A stretch of DNA of 64,000 nt from VBDM01 sp035651815. GTDB lineage: Bacteria; Pseudomonadota; Gammaproteobacteria; Burkholderiales; SG8-39. Made by a program: the position numbers and the translations under genes. The notes below the pieces were generated by a model that made no database searches, was not told the DNA's origin, and was given only the letters and a program-made list of their open reading frames with translations. Positions 23,906 to 32,713 of the stretch are shown here, piece by piece (positions within the stretch are counted from its first letter, which is position 1; the number at the start of each line of letters is the position of its first letter). Location of the stretch: contig DASRFB010000023.1 of NCBI GenBank assembly GCA_035651815.1, positions 124,001 through 188,000 of the forward strand, read 5' to 3'.

Positions 23906-25189
23906 ATGGCTCTGGCGTTGGCGCCGGCGCACAGGCTCGCGCGCATCAATTACGCGCCGCGCGCGCTCGCGTTCGCCTACACCTTCCTGGTCCTCGAGGC
24001 GCTCATGCTCGAGCGCGGGTCGAGCGGCTGGATGCTCGCGTTGGGCGCCCTGCAGTTCCTCGTCTACCCGCACCTCGCCTACCTGCACGCGCGGCTGATG
24101 CCGGGGTCGAAGCGCGCCGAGCTGATCAATCTCGCCTTCGACGCCTTCACGCTAGGGGCCTGGACCGCGCAGGCGCAGTTCGCGCTGTGGTGGAGCGCGG
24201 GCCTGCTGTCGGCGATCAGCCTGAACAGCGCCGCGAACGGCGGGCTGCGGTACCTCGGCCTCGCGTGGGCGCTGTTCGCCGCTGGCGCGGCGCTGTGGGG
24301 CGCGGTTTCGGGCTTTTACTTCTCGCCCGATACCGGGCCGCTGGTGACGGGACTGTGCGTCGCGGGCCTCATCGTCTACGTCTCCTGGATCGGCACCATC
24401 ATGCGCGTGCAGAACCGCGCGCTCATTCGCACCCGCGGCGCGCTGCACTCGAGCGAGACGCAGTTCCGCTTCATCGCCGAGCACGCGGGCGACCTGGTGG
24501 CGGTGCTCGACCCGCGCGGGCGCATCCGCTATACGAGCGCCTCGCACCTCGAGCACTTCGAGGCGGCGCTCGTAGCCCCCGGGCAGGACTGGGTGAAGCT
24601 GGTGCACCCCGACGACCGCGAGCGCGCGCGCAACTTCCTGCAGTACCTGGTGATGTCGCGCCAGACGGAGCGCATGAGCCTGCGCCTGGTGCCGATGGAC
24701 GGGCCGTCGCGCGTGGTCGATTGCGAGGGCAACCCCGCGGCCGACGACAGCGACGGCATGGGCATGATCATCCTGGTGATGCGCGACATCACGACGCGCG
24801 TGCGCACGGAGATGGACCTTCGGCTCGCGGCGCACGCGTTCGACCGGGTCTCCGACGGCGTGCTGATCAGCGACGGCTCCGGCAGGATCGAGTACGTGAA
24901 CGGCGCGTATTGCGCGATGACGGGCTACGAGCCGCGCGACCTGGTCGGGCGCACGACCGACGACGTGCGCTCGGGACTGAAGGGCGACGAGCTGTACCAC
25001 GAGATCTGGCGCTCGGTGCAGCGGACCGGGGCGTGGCGCGGTCGCTTCATGGAGCAGCGGCGCGACGGCAAGTTCTTCGCGGCCTCGGTCGTCGTCTCCG
25101 CCGTGCGCGACAAGGAAGGCGCCTCGACGCACTACGTCTGGGTCATCACCGACCCGGCCGCGCCCGAGCGCGTGGCGCGCAGCGCCTGA
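23906..25189 (+). CDS. MASE2-like membrane sensor with two PAS domains, no output domain
   Basis: Encodes 427 residues. The first 165 or so form five to six helices resembling the MASE2 sensor, with the marker YPHLAYLHARLMPGSKRAEL. PAS 1 is about residues 188-300 (FRFIAEHAGDLVAVLDPRG) and PAS 2 about 310-425 (AFDRVSDGVLISDGSG). The protein ends right after PAS 2 with no GGDEF, EAL, kinase or methyl-accepting domain, and MASE2 normally precedes a cyclase. Either it acts through a partner or it is a truncated cyclase. The frame closes with a clean TGA. A GGGGGGG stretch precedes the ATG. It follows the pal terminator and is probably monocistronic. Confidence 0.83.
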   Translation: MALALAPAHRLARINYAPRALAFAYTFLVLEALMLERGSSGWMLALGALQFLVYPHLAYLHARLMPGSKRAELINLAFDAFTLGAWTAQAQFALWWSAGLLSAISLNSAANGGLRYLGLAWALFAAGAALWGAVSGFYFSPDTGPLVTGLCVAGLIVYVSWIGTIMRVQNRALIRTRGALHSSETQFRFIAEHAGDLVAVLDPRGRIRYTSASHLEHFEAALVAPGQDWVKLVHPDDRERARNFLQYLVMSRQTERMSLRLVPMDGPSRVVDCEGNPAADDSDGMGMIILVMRDITTRVRTEMDLRLAAHAFDRVSDGVLISDGSGRIEYVNGAYCAMTGYEPRDLVGRTTDDVRSGLKGDELYHEIWRSVQRTGAWRGRFMEQRRDGKFFAASVVVSAVRDKEGASTHYVWVITDPAAPERVARSA

Positions 25190-25239
25190 GCCGGCCTGGC
25201 GCCGTCCGCGTCGCCGGGGCCCTGGTGCCGCGGCGGGAA

Positions 25240-25245
25240 TAGAAT
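25240..25245 (+). promoter_or_regulatory. Putative -10 box for the dienelactone hydrolase gene
   Basis: TAGAAT lies 60 bases before the ATG at 25306 and 51 bases after the PAS gene stop. The -35 is unclear. Confidence 0.3.
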
Positions 25246-25305
25246 CGAACCCCGCCGCGTTTCTCCGGACTAAGCACAACGGCACCCACCGGAAAGGAGC
25301 AAAGA

Positions 25306-26010
25306 ATGGCCGGCACCCACATCGACATCCGCGCCGCGGACGGCGGCAAGTTCCGCGGTTACCTGTGCCTGCCCCGATCGGGCAAGGGCCCGGGGCTGGT
25401 CGTGGAGCAGGAGATCTTCGGCATCAACGAGAACGTGCGGCTCGTGTGCGAGCACTACGCGAACCAGGGCTTCGTCGCGCTCGCGCCCGATCTCTTCTGG
25501 CGCTTGCAGCCCAACGTGGACCTGGGCTACTCGCCCGAGGAATGGCAGAAGGCGTTCGACTTCATGAAGCGCTTCGACATCGACAAGGGGATCGAGGACG
25601 TCGGCGCGACCGTCAAGCAGCTGCGCGCGATGAAGGAATGCACCGGCAAGGTCGGCGCGATCGGCTACTGCCTCGGCGGCAAGCTCGCGTACCTGACCGC
25701 CGCGCGTACCGACGTCGACTGCGCGGTCGCGTATTACGGCGTGGGCCTCGACCAGAACTTGAACGAGAAGGGCAAGATCGGCAAGCCCCTGATGATGCAC
25801 ATCGCTGAGAAGGACAAGTTCGTGCCGCCCGAGGCGCAGGCGAAGATCAAGGCGGGCCTGGAGGACATGAAGAACGTGGAGATCCACAGCTACCCGGGCG
25901 TCGATCACGCGTTCGCCCGCATCAACGGCGACCACTTCGACGCGAACGCGGCCGAGCTCGCGAACAAGCGCACGCTCGACTTCCTGAAGAAGCAGCTGAT
26001 GGCGCGCTAG
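25306..26010 (+). CDS. Dienelactone hydrolase family protein
   Basis: A 234-residue alpha/beta hydrolase of the dienelactone hydrolase family, which opens dienelactone to maleylacetate in chlorocatechol pathways; many homologues hydrolyse other esters. The catalytic triad is visible: Cys122 in GYCLGG, Asp170 in AEKDKF and His201 in GVDHAF. The substrate-gating Glu in VEQEIFG (residues 33-39) is present. A GGAAAGGAG site precedes the ATG. The stop overlaps the convergent metallo-hydrolase gene by four bases. Its position beside a ring-hydroxylating oxygenase cluster fits aromatic degradation. Confidence 0.92.
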   Translation: MAGTHIDIRAADGGKFRGYLCLPRSGKGPGLVVEQEIFGINENVRLVCEHYANQGFVALAPDLFWRLQPNVDLGYSPEEWQKAFDFMKRFDIDKGIEDVGATVKQLRAMKECTGKVGAIGYCLGGKLAYLTAARTDVDCAVAYYGVGLDQNLNEKGKIGKPLMMHIAEKDKFVPPEAQAKIKAGLEDMKNVEIHSYPGVDHAFARINGDHFDANAAELANKRTLDFLKKQLMAR

Positions 26011-27041
26011 CGCTCCGCGGCTTTCTTCTCGAGCCGTATCTGCGCCGCGCGGGCGCAGCCCTGCATGACCTGGAAGTAGCGCTGTACCCAGTCGGCGCCG
26101 ATCTCGTACGGGTGCGGCCCTTTGCCGCGGCCGGCGAGCATGCGGTTCTTGTCGTAGGCTCTGTCGAACTCGGAGTGGTTCGAGAGCAGCACGGTCGCGC
26201 CCGCGTCCGCGGCCTTCGCCGCCATGCGCTGCTGCGAGTCGATGTAGATCTGGAAGTTCTTGATGCCCGGATCGGGAGTGTTGTTCACGAAGTTGAACGC
26301 GGTGCCGCCCGAGTAGGCGACGTTCACGGGCCGGCCGCGGTCGTGCACCGTGAAGGTGTAGGACAGCGTTCCGGGCGTGTGTCCGGGGGTGAGCCACACG
26401 GTGACCGTGGTGCCGGCGAGCGTGATCTTCATGCCGTCGGTCGCGACGATATCGCGCTTGGGCGCCATGGTCTTGTACCGGTTCGGGTGCCGCTCGACGA
26501 GGTCCCAGTCGGGCCCGCCCATGACGACGCGCGGGTGGTAGCGGCGCTGGATCATCTCGGCCCCGCCGATGTGGTCGGCGTGCGCGTGCGAGATCAGGAG
26601 ATACTTGATGTCCTTCGGGTCGAGCCCGAGCTTCTCCATCCCGCCGAGGACCAGCTCCTCCGAGTTGTACGGGTAGATCGTGTCGATGAGGATGATGCCC
26701 GCGCGCGTACGCAGCGCCCAGGAGGAATGGATCTTCCCGCCGACGAAGTACAGCTCGTCGAAGACCTTGCTCGGCTCGGCGTACCAGGTCTCCCGCGGCG
26801 GCGCCTTCCCGGGATCGGCGACGTACTGGGGCACGTTGTCGCTCGTGTCCTCGCCGCCGCTCTGGGGCAGCAGGCAGGTGCGCACGAGCGTGCCGAGGAA
26901 CTCGAAGCCCGCGGCGCCCTTTGCCGACCGGATCGCGGCGTCGACCTCGGCGTCGTAGTCGCGCTTCGCCTGCTCCGCGAGCGCATCGCCGCACAAGCAC
27001 GCGGCGAGCGCGAGCAGACCGGCGAGTCGGCCGGGGCTCAT
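26007..27041 (-). CDS. Secreted subclass-B3-like metallo-beta-lactamase-fold hydrolase
   Basis: A 344-residue protein with a signal peptide (about 1-22, ending GDALA) and a metallo-beta-lactamase fold. Zinc ligands: His152, His154, Asp156 and His157 in SHAHADHIGG, then His221 in TPGHTPG and His289 in SNHSEFD. The pattern and length resemble subclass B3 enzymes and their non-lactamase relatives. An N-terminal helical region of about 75 residues precedes the core. It lies two bases after the oxygenase beta-subunit gene on the same strand, so it belongs to that operon and may act on an ester or lactone, though a beta-lactamase cannot be excluded. Confidence 0.88.
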   Translation of the reverse strand: MSPGRLAGLLALAACLCGDALAEQAKRDYDAEVDAAIRSAKGAAGFEFLGTLVRTCLLPQSGGEDTSDNVPQYVADPGKAPPRETWYAEPSKVFDELYFVGGKIHSSWALRTRAGIILIDTIYPYNSEELVLGGMEKLGLDPKDIKYLLISHAHADHIGGAEMIQRRYHPRVVMGGPDWDLVERHPNRYKTMAPKRDIVATDGMKITLAGTTVTVWLTPGHTPGTLSYTFTVHDRGRPVNVAYSGGTAFNFVNNTPDPGIKNFQIYIDSQQRMAAKAADAGATVLLSNHSEFDRAYDKNRMLAGRGKGPHPYEIGADWVQRYFQVMQGCARAAQIRLEKKAAER

Positions 27042-27043
27042 CG

Positions 27044-27604
27044 CTAGACCCAGACCTGCAGCACGTAGTCGTACGCCGCCTGGGCGTTCGTCATGTCGAC
27101 GCGCTGCAGCTTGATGCGGAAGCCGTCCCGGGTCCGCGTGAGGTGGTGCGTATACGCGCCCGCGAAGTGGCGCACGTCGTCGCGGCGCAGCTCCATCATG
27201 TGGAAGCGCGAGCGCACGCAGACGTCGCCGTTCGGCAGCTCGCGCTCGACGACGACGTTGCCGACCACGTGGTTCGTGCCCCAGAGCGGCCGCTGCGACC
27301 AGGCGTCGGGGTGCAGCACGCGCTTCATGCGCACGGTCATCAGGTTCTTGTCCTCGGCGAAGATGGCGGGCATGCCTTCCCAGGTCGCGTGCGAGGGCTC
27401 GGGCGGCATCCAGTACATGCCGTCGTCGGTGAAGAGATCGACGTACTCGTCCCAGCGCTTCTCGTCGAGCAGCTCGGCCTGGCGGTAGAGGAACTGCTCG
27501 ACCGCGTGCTGGGTGTCGCGGCCGTTCGGCGCGCGCGCCCGACCCGTGGCGCGCCGGCGCGCCGCGGGCTTCGCGCGGGACCGCCTGGCGGTCTTCGCCA
27601 TCAT
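27044..27604 (-). CDS. Ring-hydroxylating dioxygenase, beta subunit
   Basis: A 186-residue SnoaL/NTF2-like small subunit of a two-component Rieske oxygenase. VEQFLYRQAELLDEKRWDEY and LFTDDGMYWMPPEPS are typical of the family. The C-terminus ends YDYVLQVWV. The first 28 residues are an extra, very basic segment (Arg, Lys, Ala) not normally present; the NTF2 fold begins at about residue 32. The ATG overlaps the alpha-subunit stop by four bases. The beta subunit supports the alpha3beta3 structure and carries no catalytic metal. Confidence 0.9.
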   Translation of the reverse strand: MMAKTARRSRAKPAARRRATGRARAPNGRDTQHAVEQFLYRQAELLDEKRWDEYVDLFTDDGMYWMPPEPSHATWEGMPAIFAEDKNLMTVRMKRVLHPDAWSQRPLWGTNHVVGNVVVERELPNGDVCVRSRFHMMELRRDDVRHFAGAYTHHLTRTRDGFRIKLQRVDMTNAQAAYDYVLQVWV

Positions 27605-28932
27605 CGCTCCGCGGTCATGTACTGCGCCCAGGCCTTCATCTGGTTGCGCATCGGCGCCTCCGACGTGCCGCAGTTCGGCGCGGTCTCGACGCGGCCGTCG
27701 CGCTCGAGGTCGCGGCCCATGTGGCGGCCGAAGCTCACCCAGTCGCCGCCGTCGGAGGCGAGCCCCTGGTGGCATTTCCAGAAGTTCTCGAGGTCGTCCG
27801 CGTTGACCAGCGTCGAAGGCGAGTTGACCAGGTTGTAGTACGCGAGCGAGCGGCGGTAGATCGCCTCGGGCGCTCCCTTCAGCCGGAAGTGCCAGATCTC
27901 GGTGAGCGTGCGGTCGACGCCGAGCGGACGCACGGCGCGCAGCTGCTGCAGCGGCGACTGCACCGACAGTCCGGGGTAGATGAGCACGTGGTGGATGTTG
28001 ACGCCGATGATCTCCTCGAAGCGCTTCCTGCCGTACGCCTCGATCATGATCTTGTCGTAGGCGAGCGTGTCGGGGTCCTGCGGCCGCAGCCCCATGTAGC
28101 CGGTGAGGACGCAGTGCCCGTTCGGGTAGTTGAGCGTCTGGAAACCGTCCCATTTGTCGATGGTCACGGTCGCGAAGGCCGAGAGCATGTGGTAGGAGAG
28201 CGGCGCCTCGCCCTTTTTGGCCTTGGCGGCGATGATCTTCTCGACCTCGTGCGCGGCTCGCCCCGTGGACTGGTGCGTGACCGAGGGGTGCAGCGCGTCG
28301 AGCTGGTTCTCGAGGAAGATCTTCCAGTTCGAGCGCTGGATGACGCGGAAGCAGTTGGGCACGATCTCGACCTCGCCCTCGGGGGCGCGGTCGCACATGT
28401 CGTCGAAGGCCACGCGCGACTCGCCGAGGAACTCCGCGAGCGTCGGTCCGTCCGGCGCGAGGCTCGCGAACACGAAGCCGCGGTAGTTCTCGACGCGCGC
28501 CGCGCGCTTCATGCTGCAGTCGGGATTGTCCTTGCCCCAGCGCGTGCCGGCGTAGCCCGACTCCTGCATCGGGATCGAGCGCAGCCTGCCGTCGTGGTGG
28601 AAGGTCCAGGCGTGGTAGGAGCAGCGGAAGAAGTCGCCCGCGTTGCCGCTGCGGTCGCCGCACATCATGTTGCCGCGGTGCGGGCATCGGTTGTAGAGCA
28701 CGTTCACGCGGCCGTCGTTCGCGCGCACCATCAGCATCGGCTGGCGGCCGATCTGCACCGCGTAGTAGTCGCCGGCCTTCGGCACCTGGGACTCGTGGCC
28801 GCAGTAGATCCAGAAGCGCTCGTGGATGCGCTCCATCTCGAGATCGAAGATCGCGGGATCGGTGTAGACCTCGCGCCGCACCCGGTCGGGCTCCACGTAT
28901 TTGCCGAGGCTGGGGACGCGTTCGTGAAGCAT
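27601..28932 (-). CDS. Ring-hydroxylating dioxygenase, alpha subunit (Rieske)
   Basis: A 443-residue catalytic subunit. The Rieske cluster is bound by Cys83, His85, Cys104 and His107 (CPHRG and CSYHAW). The mononuclear iron site has Asp212, His215 and His220 in the NQLDALHPSVTH segment, with a C-terminal Asp expected in the DDLENFWKCH region. The enzyme inserts O2 into an aromatic ring or does related demethylation. No reductase or ferredoxin gene sits inside this operon; a Rieske ferredoxin is encoded at 39998, about 11 kb away. The ATG at 28932 is my choice; a TTG 22 codons upstream is possible, and neither has a clear ribosome site. The substrate is unknown. Confidence 0.92.
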   Translation of the reverse strand: MLHERVPSLGKYVEPDRVRREVYTDPAIFDLEMERIHERFWIYCGHESQVPKAGDYYAVQIGRQPMLMVRANDGRVNVLYNRCPHRGNMMCGDRSGNAGDFFRCSYHAWTFHHDGRLRSIPMQESGYAGTRWGKDNPDCSMKRAARVENYRGFVFASLAPDGPTLAEFLGESRVAFDDMCDRAPEGEVEIVPNCFRVIQRSNWKIFLENQLDALHPSVTHQSTGRAAHEVEKIIAAKAKKGEAPLSYHMLSAFATVTIDKWDGFQTLNYPNGHCVLTGYMGLRPQDPDTLAYDKIMIEAYGRKRFEEIIGVNIHHVLIYPGLSVQSPLQQLRAVRPLGVDRTLTEIWHFRLKGAPEAIYRRSLAYYNLVNSPSTLVNADDLENFWKCHQGLASDGGDWVSFGRHMGRDLERDGRVETAPNCGTSEAPMRNQMKAWAQYMTAER

Positions 28933-29056
28933 GGAGGGGATTCCTTCGTCCGGGGCGCCGGGGAAGGGAACGATACCGTCCGGGGGACGGATTTTCAAGG
29001 CGAACGACCCCCCGGGCGAGGGCGCGCCCGGGGCGGCTCGCGCGCGGGCGCGGCGC

Positions 29057-29260
29057 TTACTCGACGTGCCGGATCAGGTAGTTGTAGGGCTTGCCGAGCG
29101 CGTCCCAGAAGGCCTCGATCTTCGCCGCGATTCTCTTGCCGACGAAGCCCTCGATGAGGAGGGACAGCCCATAGAAGAAGACGATCGGGAAGATCATCAC
29201 GCAGATGAGTCCGATGGCGAGCGTGAGCATGAGGTAGTTCTGGACGTATTTGGCGTACAT
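29057..29260 (-). CDS. Small membrane protein
   Basis: Encodes 67 residues with one long or two short hydrophobic segments (about residues 9-38) and a mixed-charge C-terminal helix. A GGGAG ribosome site precedes the ATG. No family is recognised. It lies between the livF gene, upstream in transcription, and the oxygenase operon on the same strand, so it may be co-expressed with either. Confidence 0.6.
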   Translation of the reverse strand: MYAKYVQNYLMLTLAIGLICVMIFPIVFFYGLSLLIEGFVGKRIAAKIEAFWDALGKPYNYLIRHVE

Positions 29261-29329
29261 GACGGCTCCCGGTTTTCCCAGGTCACCAGTCTAGGGAGAC
29301 CGGCCTTGCGTGTTCCTGACAAACCCGCG

Positions 29330-30040
29330 TCAGACCCCGAGGTAACGATGCCATAGGCCCGGGTTCGCTCCGAGCTCCGCGGAGGAGCCGCGCCACGCCA
29401 CCCGTCCGCGCTCGATCACGGTGTGGTGGTCGGCGATCTGCACCAGGCGCTCGACGTACTTGTCGATGACGAGCAGCGTCTGGCCGCCCGCCTTGAGCGA
29501 CGCGAGGCAGCGCCAGATCTCCGCGCGCACGAGCGGCGCGAGGCCCTCGGTCGCCTCGTCGAGGATGAGCAGGTGCGGGTTCGTCATCAGCGCGCGCCCG
29601 ATGGCGAGCATCTGCTGCTCGCCGCCGGAGAGCTGGCTCCCCAGGTGCCCCAGCCGGGCCGCGATCCCGGGGAAGAGATCGAGCGCGCGCTCGATCGTCC
29701 AGGGATCGCGCGCGCCGCTGCGGTTCGCCGCGAATGCGACCAGGTTCTCGCGCACCGTGAGATTGGGAAAGATCTGCCGCCCCTCGGGCACGACGGCGAC
29801 GCCCGAGCGGGCGACGCGGTCGGGCGACAGGCGCTCGATGCGCTCGCCGCGGAAGCGGATCGAGCCGCGCCGCGCGGGCGTGAGCCCGAGGATCGAGCGC
29901 ACGATCGTCGTCTTGCCCATGCCGTTGCGGCCGAGCAGCGTCGCCGCCTCGCCGGCGCGCACGGCGAGGTCGACGCCGAACAGCACCGGGCTCGCGCCGT
30001 ACGCGGTCTCCAGGCCCTCGATCTCGAGCATCGCGCTCAC
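29330..30040 (-). CDS. livF: Branched-chain-amino-acid-type ABC importer ATPase LivF
   Basis: A 236-residue ATPase: Walker A GRNGMGKTT, signature LSGGEQQ, Walker B LLILDEATEGL. It is the last gene of a five-gene HAAT importer operon. The switch region reads LLVIDKYVERL where most LivF proteins have VEQN, a variant I associate with a subgroup often found near aromatic-acid genes. The start is GTG overlapping the livG stop (GTGA); an ATG three codons later is also possible. Energises import of an amino acid or aromatic/organic acid. Confidence 0.93.
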   Translation of the reverse strand: MSAMLEIEGLETAYGASPVLFGVDLAVRAGEAATLLGRNGMGKTTIVRSILGLTPARRGSIRFRGERIERLSPDRVARSGVAVVPEGRQIFPNLTVRENLVAFAANRSGARDPWTIERALDLFPGIAARLGHLGSQLSGGEQQMLAIGRALMTNPHLLILDEATEGLAPLVRAEIWRCLASLKAGGQTLLVIDKYVERLVQIADHHTVIERGRVAWRGSSAELGANPGLWHRYLGV

Positions 30041-30798
30041 GCCGACTCCTCGCCGAGATAGGCCCTGCGTACCTGGGCGTCGGCGCGGATCTCGGCGGGG
30101 GTGCCGGTCGCGAGCACCCGTCCGGAGACGAGCACCGAGATGCGGTCGGCGAGCCGGAACACCGCGTCCATGTCGTGCTCGATCAGGAGCACGGCGAGCG
30201 CCGGGTCGGCCTCGCGCAGACGCTGGACGAGCGTCAGCATGCGCGCCGATTCCTCGGGTCCCATCCCGGCCATCGGCTCGTCGAGGAGCAGCAGTCGCGG
30301 CCGCGTCGCGAGCGCGAGCCCGACCTCGAGCGCGCGCTGCTCGCCGTGCGCGAGGTGCGCCGCGGCGACCGATTCGCGCCCGGCGAGCCCGATGCGGGCG
30401 AGGATCGCGGCCGCCTCCTCGTAGAGGGCCTGCTCGCGCGCGACCGGCCGCCAGAACGACATGCTCGAGCCCGAGCGGGCCTGCACCGCGAGCGCGACGT
30501 TGTCGAGGACGCCGAACCCGCCGAAGAGCGTCGTCACCTGGTACGAGCGCGCGAGGCCGAGGCGCACGCGCTCGCTCGGCCCAAGCGACGTGACGTCGCG
30601 TCCCGCGAGCTCGATGCGCCCGGAGTCCGGTCGGAGCGCGCCGGCGAGCTGCGCGACGAGCGTGGTCTTCCCGGCGCCGTTCGGGCCGATGAGGGCGTGG
30701 ATCTCGCCGGCCGAGACCGTGAGCGACACGCCGTCGCTCGCGGGAACGCCGCCGAAGCGCTTGCGCAGCTCGATCGCGGCGAGCAGCGGCGCGCTCAT
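30037..30798 (-). CDS. livG: Branched-chain-amino-acid-type ABC importer ATPase LivG
   Basis: A 253-residue ATPase: Walker A GPNGAGKTT (residues 38-46), Walker B LLLLDEPMAGM, LivG-type signature LAHGEQRALE and H-loop IEHDMD. RSYQVTTLFGG is the expected Q-loop region. The ATG overlaps the livM stop and the stop overlaps the livF start, so all three are translationally coupled. Forms the ATPase pair with LivF. Confidence 0.94.
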   Translation of the reverse strand: MSAPLLAAIELRKRFGGVPASDGVSLTVSAGEIHALIGPNGAGKTTLVAQLAGALRPDSGRIELAGRDVTSLGPSERVRLGLARSYQVTTLFGGFGVLDNVALAVQARSGSSMSFWRPVAREQALYEEAAAILARIGLAGRESVAAAHLAHGEQRALEVGLALATRPRLLLLDEPMAGMGPEESARMLTLVQRLREADPALAVLLIEHDMDAVFRLADRISVLVSGRVLATGTPAEIRADAQVRRAYLGEESA

Positions 30799-31793
30799 CG
30801 CGAGCCGCGATCGTGCACGCGCGAGCCGCGCCGAGCGAGCAGCCCGGCAATGCCCTGCGGCGCGAACAGCACCACGGCGAGGAGCGTGAGGCCGACGCCC
30901 AGGCTCGCGTGCTGCTGGTAGTTCGGCAGCAGCGCCGCAACCCACGCGATGCGGTGGTTCGCGATCAGGTCCTCGAGGCCGAGCAGCGCGAGCGCCCCGA
31001 GCGCGCCGCCCCAGAGGCAGCCCACGCCGCCGAGGATCGCCATGACCATGAGCGTGCCCGACTGCGTCCAGTGCAGCACGCTCGGGTTGACGTACTTGCC
31101 GTGGCTCGCGAGCAGCGCGCCGGCGAGCCCGGCCGCGGCGCCCGCGATCACGAAGCACACGAGCTTGTAACGGTAGACCGGGAATCCGATCGCCTCGGCG
31201 CGCACCTCGTTCTCGCGGATCGCCTGGATCACCCGGCCGAAGCGCGAATGCGACAGGCGGTGCAGGCCGACGAGCGCAGCGGCGAGAGCCGCGAGCGCCA
31301 CGTAGTAGAAGGTCTGCGCGTCGTCGAGGTCGATGCCCAAGCCGACGCGGGCGCGAGCGGGCAGCGTCAGGCCCTCGTCGCCGCCGTAAGCCTTCATCGA
31401 GTTGACGAGGAAGTACATCATCTGCGCGAACGCGAGCGTGATCATGATGAAGTAGGCGCCGCGCGTGCGCAGCGACACCGCGCCGATCGCGAGCGCCGCG
31501 AGCGCCGAGGCGGCGATCGCGGCCGGCCAGCCGATCCAGGCGCTCGCGATGCCCTCGGCCAGCAGGATCGACGAGACGTAGGCGCCCGTGCCGACGAAGG
31601 CCGCGTGCCCGAACGAGATCATGCCGCCGTAGCCGAGGATGAGGTTGAGGCTGGTCGCCGCGAGCGCGTAGACCAGGATGCGGCTCGCGAACGAGACGTA
31701 GTATGCGTCGCCCTCCGCGCCCATCACGAACGGGAACGCGAGCGCCGCGGCAATCGCCAGGCCGAGCGCCGCCCTTCGCAGCACGCGCGGCAC
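30795..31793 (-). CDS. livM: Branched-chain-amino-acid-type ABC importer permease LivM
   Basis: A 332-residue inner-membrane permease with about 9-10 helices. LNLILGYGGMISFGHAAFVGTGAY is the hallmark motif of the family (residues about 50-73). RVIQAIRENEVRAEAIGF is the cytoplasmic coupling loop to the ATPase. The start is GTG at 31791-31793, one base after the livH stop. Pairs with LivH. Confidence 0.94.
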   Translation of the reverse strand: MPRVLRRAALGLAIAAALAFPFVMGAEGDAYYVSFASRILVYALAATSLNLILGYGGMISFGHAAFVGTGAYVSSILLAEGIASAWIGWPAAIAASALAALAIGAVSLRTRGAYFIMITLAFAQMMYFLVNSMKAYGGDEGLTLPARARVGLGIDLDDAQTFYYVALAALAAALVGLHRLSHSRFGRVIQAIRENEVRAEAIGFPVYRYKLVCFVIAGAAAGLAGALLASHGKYVNPSVLHWTQSGTLMVMAILGGVGCLWGGALGALALLGLEDLIANHRIAWVAALLPNYQQHASLGVGLTLLAVVLFAPQGIAGLLARRGSRVHDRGSR

Positions 31794-31794
31794 G

Positions 31795-32712
31795 CTAGCC
31801 CCGCGCCGGGAAGAGGCCCTGCGGCCTCACGTAAAGGATGACCGCCATGAGCAGGTAGACGAGCACCGAGGCGGCCGCGGGCCCGGCCGCGCTCGCGAGC
31901 TGTGGAGGCAGGAAGGCGCCGAAGGCGATCGGGAGGAAGGCGCGCCCGATGGTATCGACCATGCCGACGATGAGCGATCCGACCAGCGCGCCGCGCACCG
32001 AGCCGATGCCGCCGATCACGATCACGACGAAGGCGACGATCAGGATGTTCTCGCCCATGCCGACCTGTACCGCGAGGATAGGCCCGAGGAGCGCGCCGGC
32101 GACGGCGCATAGCCCTGCCGCGATGCCGAAAACGATCGTGAACAGGCGCGGGATGTCGGCGCCCATCGCGAGCGCCATCTCGCGGTTCGACGCGCCGGCG
32201 CGCACCCGCATTCCGACGCGCGTCTTCGCGACCCCGAAGTAGAGCAGCCCGGCGGCCGCGGCGCCGACCGCGATGATGACCAGCCGGTACGACGAATACA
32301 GCATGCCCGGGAAGATCTCGACCGGGCCCGAGAGCGCCGCGGGCGCGGCGAGCGGCAGGTCGGTGCCCCAGACGATGCGCACCGCCTCGTTGAGCACCAG
32401 GATCAGCGCGAAGGTCGCGAGCACCTGCGACAGGTGGTCGCGCGCGTACAGCCGCCGCAGCAGCGACACCTCGAGCAGCATCCCGAGCGCCGCGGTCGCC
32501 GGCACGGCGATGAGCACGCCGAGCGCGAACGAGCCCGTGAGCGATACGAAGGTCGCCGCCAAGAACGCGCCCAGCATGTAGAGCGACCCGTGCGCGAGGT
32601 TGATCATGTCCATGATGCCGAACACGAGCGTCAGCCCCGCGGCGAGCAGGAACAGCATCAGGCCGAACTGCAGGCCGTTCAGCGTCTGCTCGAGGATCAG
32701 GATCCCGGACAC
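31795..32712 (-). CDS. livH: Branched-chain-amino-acid-type ABC importer permease LivH
   Basis: A 305-residue permease. QTLNGLQFGLMLFLLAAGLT at the N-terminus and FGIMDMINLAHGSLYMLGAF are family hallmarks. The coupling loop KTRVGMRVRAGASNREMA is present. It starts with GTG one base after the stop of the binding-protein gene. The second permease of the HAAT importer. Confidence 0.94.
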   Translation of the reverse strand: MSGILILEQTLNGLQFGLMLFLLAAGLTLVFGIMDMINLAHGSLYMLGAFLAATFVSLTGSFALGVLIAVPATAALGMLLEVSLLRRLYARDHLSQVLATFALILVLNEAVRIVWGTDLPLAAPAALSGPVEIFPGMLYSSYRLVIIAVGAAAAGLLYFGVAKTRVGMRVRAGASNREMALAMGADIPRLFTIVFGIAAGLCAVAGALLGPILAVQVGMGENILIVAFVVIVIGGIGSVRGALVGSLIVGMVDTIGRAFLPIAFGAFLPPQLASAAGPAAASVLVYLLMAVILYVRPQGLFPARG

Positions 32713-32713
32713 G

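Noticed and set aside
26007..27041. Calling the metallo-hydrolase a resistance beta-lactamase
   Set aside because: Zinc ligands fit subclass B3, but the fold is shared with many non-lactamase hydrolases, and the operon context is catabolic.
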